Source of the DNA: CAYMLQ01 sp964390795
Lineage (GTDB): Bacteria; Verrucomicrobiota; Kiritimatiellia; RFP12; UBA1067
Assembly: GCA_964390795.1 (NCBI GenBank)
Contig: CAYMLQ010000251.1
Span: 1-8,820 of the forward strand
Direction of reading: 5' to 3'
Length of the DNA stretch: 8,820 bases
The position numbers and the translations under genes were made by a program. This document shows positions 6,466-8,820 of this stretch, piece after piece. Under the pieces are notes generated by a model. It saw only the letters and a list, made by a program, of their open reading frames with translations, did no database searches and was not told where the DNA came from. Numbering within the stretch: position 1 is the stretch's first letter; each line of letters begins with the position of its first letter.

Positions 6466-7815
6466 CTAAACCGTGACAATCCCGAGTGGCTGCGCCGTAC
6501 GCCATGCGCCGCGCGTAAAATCGGGAACTTCAACCGAATCGCCACCCGCCAGAACCGACCGTTCGGTCAGTTCCACCAGCGAACTCCACGTCGCGCCGTC
6601 GTAGACGCTCTGATCCAGCGGCAGACCGTTCAGGAGACAGTGGCACAGACGGTACTCCATGATGTAGTCCATGCCGCCATGACCGCCGTTTTTCTTGGCG
6701 ATGTCCCCCATTTTTGTCCACAGCGGATGCGCATACCTGCTCTTGAGTTCAGCCAAGGCCTTCTCCTCCATCCAGGCATGCGCGTTGGGCGTGAGGGCAA
6801 CACGCAACGGATATGAGGCCAGCGCTCCCTTCGTCCCCGTAATCAGGTTGATGCGGCTGTAAGGCCGCGGACTGTAGCGTCCGTACTGCACCATGATTGT
6901 CCGCCCCCGCACCGTGCGTACCACAGTGGTGTTCATATCGCCCGTCTTGTACGAATAGTGCGCACGCGGATCGTCATCACCGAATTTTTCTTTGATGAAA
7001 TGCGTCAGCCCGAATTCGTTGGTCTCCAGCGAAACCAGCCGCTCCAAGCGGTCGCCGCAGTTGATTCCCATATACTGGCAGACCGGGCCGAGGCCATGCG
7101 TGGGATAGGAGTTCCCCGTGTGCCGCCTGAAATACTCAAACGCATAGTCCTTGTAGTAGGTGTTGTCCGTCAGCAAGGCACACAGTTCGTGGATATAGCC
7201 GCAGTCACCGTGAACAAGCTCTCCCAACACACCGTTCCGCGCCAGCGTGAGCGCAAAAAGCTCGTCCTCGCCGTAACAACAGTTCTCCAGCATCATGCAG
7301 TGCAGGCGTTTTTTCTCCGCCATGTCCACCAGCCGCCAGCAATCTGCCACCGTCATGGCCATGGGCACCTCGGTGACAACATGCTTGCCGCACTGCATGG
7401 CATAAAGCGCCATCGGCACATGCCACTGCCACGGCGTGCAGACATAAACCAGATTCACATCCGTGCGCTCACACAATTTCTTGAAAATCTGTTCTGAGCC
7501 GAAGTACGTCTCCGGTGCCGCATGACCTGCCGCCACGACGTCCGCCGCACTTTTGGCCGTACGATCCCCGTAAACGTCGCAGATCGCCACCACCTTGGTT
7601 TGGGGAATCCGGCTCAACCGCCTGACCGCCTCCGGCCCCCGATGGCCGACACCGATAAAACCCACGCGCACCTCTTCCAGCGCCGGGGCCCCGAACCCCA
7701 CCAACGACCTTTGTTTGCGCAGCGCCGGATCAATCATCCGACACCCGGTTCCCGGCAACAGCGCTGCGGCTACCGCAGCCGTTGCCGCCTTCAGAAAATC
7801 CCGCCTTCTTTTCAT
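6466..7815 (-). CDS. Tat-exported GH109-like glycosidase (alpha-N-acetylgalactosaminidase type, Gfo/Idh fold)
   Basis: The 449-residue protein has an NAD-binding Gfo/Idh fold and, over its whole length, the motifs I recall from GH109 alpha-N-acetylgalactosaminidases. These are GFIGVGHRG (52-60), CTPWQWH (126-132), TEV (E149), LENCCY (176-181), CGYIHEL (205-211), YPTHGLGPV (237-245), HPLW (363-366), GHGGMD (378-383), VYDGATWSS (404-412) and PDFTRGAW (431-438). GH109 enzymes use tightly bound NAD in a redox-assisted cleavage of terminal alpha-GalNAc, as in blood group A. RRRDFLK at 3-9 followed by an alanine-rich stretch is a twin-arginine signal, fitting export of a folded NAD-bound enzyme. 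C25 after GTG may be a loose lipobox. AGGAGG six bases before the ATG at 7815 sets the start, although the frame stays open to 8034. The product has 15 cysteines, many for an exported protein. It is the first gene of the operon. A related GH109-fold specificity remains possible. Confidence 0.85.
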   Translation of the reverse strand: MKRRRDFLKAATAAVAAALLPGTGCRMIDPALRKQRSLVGFGAPALEEVRVGFIGVGHRGPEAVRRLSRIPQTKVVAICDVYGDRTAKSAADVVAAGHAAPETYFGSEQIFKKLCERTDVNLVYVCTPWQWHVPMALYAMQCGKHVVTEVPMAMTVADCWRLVDMAEKKRLHCMMLENCCYGEDELFALTLARNGVLGELVHGDCGYIHELCALLTDNTYYKDYAFEYFRRHTGNSYPTHGLGPVCQYMGINCGDRLERLVSLETNEFGLTHFIKEKFGDDDPRAHYSYKTGDMNTTVVRTVRGRTIMVQYGRYSPRPYSRINLITGTKGALASYPLRVALTPNAHAWMEEKALAELKSRYAHPLWTKMGDIAKKNGGHGGMDYIMEYRLCHCLLNGLPLDQSVYDGATWSSLVELTERSVLAGGDSVEVPDFTRGAWRTAQPLGIVTV

Positions 7816-7820
7816 TACTA

Positions 7821-7827
7821 TCCTCCT
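7821..7827 (-). promoter_or_regulatory. Ribosome binding site that fixes the start of the GH109-like gene
   Basis: The minus strand reads AGGAGGA, with AGGAGG ending six bases before the ATG at 7815. Together with the Tat signal beginning at residue 3, this rules out the longer open frame that reaches 8034. Confidence 0.85.
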
Positions 7828-7873
7828 AAGCCGAAAGTTCGCATGTGTCAGACCCTGACGAAAAGACTCGGAC

Positions 7874-7896
7874 AGTATCGCCATTCGAAGTATCGC
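7874..7896 (-). promoter_or_regulatory. Direct repeat of GCGATACT over the operon promoter, candidate operator
   Basis: The octamer GCGATACT (minus strand) occurs at 7889-7896 and again at 7874-7881, a 15-bp period. Partial similarity extends on both sides, and TTCGAA lies between the copies. The right copy contains the candidate -10 box of the operon. AraC-type regulators bind tandem half-sites, so this is a reasonable target for the divergent regulator. That link is inferred. Confidence 0.45.
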
Positions 7897-7917
7897 ATAG
7901 CCGCCACCCTCTAACAA
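7889..7917 (-). promoter_or_regulatory. Candidate sigma-70-type promoter of the four-gene operon
   Basis: The minus strand carries TTGTTA at 7917-7912 and GATACT at 7894-7889 with a 17-bp spacer. Transcription would start near 7882, leaving a leader of about 65 nt before the GH109-like ATG. The -10 box is imperfect, as expected for an activator-dependent promoter. Confidence 0.4.
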
Positions 7918-7942
7918 GACCTGTTCCCGGCGTAGTACACCC

Positions 7943-7971
7943 TTATTCCAGCGTTTACGTTGTTTTATAGT
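7943..7971 (+). promoter_or_regulatory. Candidate promoter of the AraC-family gene
   Basis: TTATTC at 7943-7948 and TATAGT at 7966-7971 are separated by 17 bp. The -10 box matches the TATAAT consensus at five of six positions; the -35 box is weak. The predicted start near 7978 gives a leader of roughly 30 nt before the ATG at 8010. Confidence 0.4.
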
Positions 7972-8009
7972 TGAAGTCACACACCCTCGTCTGTATCCTC
8001 CTTGCAACC

Positions 8010-8820
8010 ATGAAGTTGATCGCCGAAAAATCATCCCTCCTTTCCGCCTCGGATATTGTGGAGTGCGACCTCGTGCGGAGCCGGGAGTTCGGCGATGTCT
8101 GGCATTACCACCCCGCCTGCGAGATCACGCTCGTCCGACACGGCGGTTCAGCGCGCTGGGTTGGCGACCGGCTTGACCCGCTCGCACCTGGCGATCTCGT
8201 TCTTTTGGGTCCGGATCTGCCACACGACTATCGCAATGCGCCTCTTCCAAACCGTCGGCCCCAACCGGTGGAGTGGGTCGTGGTTCATTTCATGCCCCAT
8301 GCGCTCGGACAAGACTGGCAGAAACACACAACCTTGGATCCTCTTCGCAGGCTTTTCGAACGCGCCCGCCGCGGCCTCCGCGTCGGCGGCCGCACGCGCG
8401 ACCGCGCCGAAGAAATCCTTTTACGGATGGTACGCGAACACGGCATCCGCCGCCTGATCCTGCTTCTTGAACTGCTGGACCTGCTGGCAAACTCCAAGCA
8501 ACTGACCGAGATTTCATCCGAGGGTTTCCGCATGGAGACCCAAGCCTACGCTTCCGACCGCATCGGCACCGCCTGCGCCGCAATCGAACAGCACCTGACC
8601 TCTCCCCTCCGTGTTCCCGACCTCGCCCGGATGACCGGTCTCAGCGAGAGCGCCTTCAGCCGTCTGTTCAAAAAATGCACGAACAGCACCGTACCCCAGT
8701 ACGTCAACCGGTTCCGCATCGCCCACGCCTGCCGCCTGCTGGCGGAAACGGACATGACCGTCGCGGAAATCATCCGCACCTGCGGCTACCTCTCGCCCGC
8801 CCATTTCCAGCGCGAGTTCC
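8010..8820 (+). CDS. AraC-family transcriptional regulator with N-terminal cupin domain (cut by window end)
   Basis: The frame is open from the ATG at 8010 to the window edge (270 codons), so about 20-30 C-terminal residues are missing. Residues ~28-75 form a cupin-type sensor core: WHYHPACEITLV (31-42), an APGDLVLLGP turn (59-68) and LPHDY (70-74). This pattern is common in AraC regulators that sense sugars. Residues ~187-270 hold the paired helix-turn-helix domain: VPDLARMTGLSESAFSRLFKK (202-222) is the first, and TVAEIIRTCGYLSPAHFQREF (250-270) covers the second and the conserved family signature. It is divergent from the four-gene operon across a 194-bp gap, the usual position for a local regulator. 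No clear Shine-Dalgarno site precedes the ATG and no other in-frame start is nearby, so translation may be weak. Family assignment is secure; regulation of the operon is inferred from position. Confidence 0.93.
   Translation, partial: MKLIAEKSSLLSASDIVECDLVRSREFGDVWHYHPACEITLVRHGGSARWVGDRLDPLAPGDLVLLGPDLPHDYRNAPLPNRRPQPVEWVVVHFMPHALGQDWQKHTTLDPLRRLFERARRGLRVGGRTRDRAEEILLRMVREHGIRRLILLLELLDLLANSKQLTEISSEGFRMETQAYASDRIGTACAAIEQHLTSPLRVPDLARMTGLSESAFSRLFKKCTNSTVPQYVNRFRIAHACRLLAETDMTVAEIIRTCGYLSPAHFQREF

Noticed and set aside
7955..7984. A nine-codon leader peptide on the minus strand after AAGGAGG at 7997-8003
   Set aside because: The spacing from AAGGAGG to the GTG is 12 bases, and the site lies upstream of the predicted operon transcript start, so it would not be transcribed from that promoter.
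7816..8034. An N-terminal extension of the GH109-like protein by 73 codons
   Set aside because: The frame is open, but AGGAGG and the Tat signal fix the start at 7815. The extension would run into the divergent AraC gene and across both candidate promoters.
1..8820. CRISPR array, tRNA or rRNA gene, insertion sequence with transposase, riboswitch
   Set aside because: I saw no regularly spaced repeats, tRNA-like cloverleaf, rRNA signature, transposase motif or recognisable riboswitch core by eye. A covariance-model search was not possible here.

Overview
The window is high-GC bacterial DNA with closely packed genes. Shine-Dalgarno sites are strong (AGGAGG or AAGGAG) ahead of most genes on the minus strand. 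The gene set is a Tat-exported GH109-type enzyme, a second Gfo/Idh/MocA oxidoreductase, a DegT-type aminotransferase, a neutral-ceramidase-like hydrolase and a cupin-type AraC regulator. That mix is typical of glycan-degrading members of the PVC group (Verrucomicrobiota, Kiritimatiellota, Lentisphaerota). This assignment is inferred from gene content; there is no rRNA or other marker in the window.

Layout. (1) Positions 38-2374, minus strand: one large protein of unknown function with a probable helix-turn-helix near its C-terminus. Its last eight residues are encoded by a 12-bp tandem repeat. (2) Positions 2375-2655: an intergenic stretch with several short repeat-like modules and a strong rho-independent terminator that ends the operon to its right. 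(3) Positions 2656-7815, minus strand: a four-gene operon read from right to left: GH109-like glycosidase, DegT/StrS aminotransferase, cytoplasmic Gfo/Idh/MocA oxidoreductase, neutral-ceramidase-like hydrolase. The last three are tightly coupled (17-nt gap, then a TGATG stop/start overlap). The first is separated from the second by 80 nt carrying a hairpin. (4) Positions 7816-8009: a divergent control region with a candidate promoter in each direction and a 15-bp-period direct repeat over the operon promoter. (5) Positions 8010-8820, plus strand: an AraC-family regulator cut off by the window end.

How the genes may work together. The AraC-type regulator probably senses a sugar-like ligand and controls the divergent operon. 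The exported GH109-like enzyme would release terminal alpha-linked N-acetylgalactosamine or a related sugar outside the cytoplasm. The cytoplasmic oxidoreductase and aminotransferase form the classic pair that oxidises a hydroxyl to a ketone and then exchanges it with an amino group, on a sugar or cyclitol. The ceramidase-like protein would be a metal-dependent amide hydrolase acting in the same pathway. The substrate cannot be read from the sequence. The two points most worth following up are this unusual operon combination and the unrecognised large protein at 38-2374.
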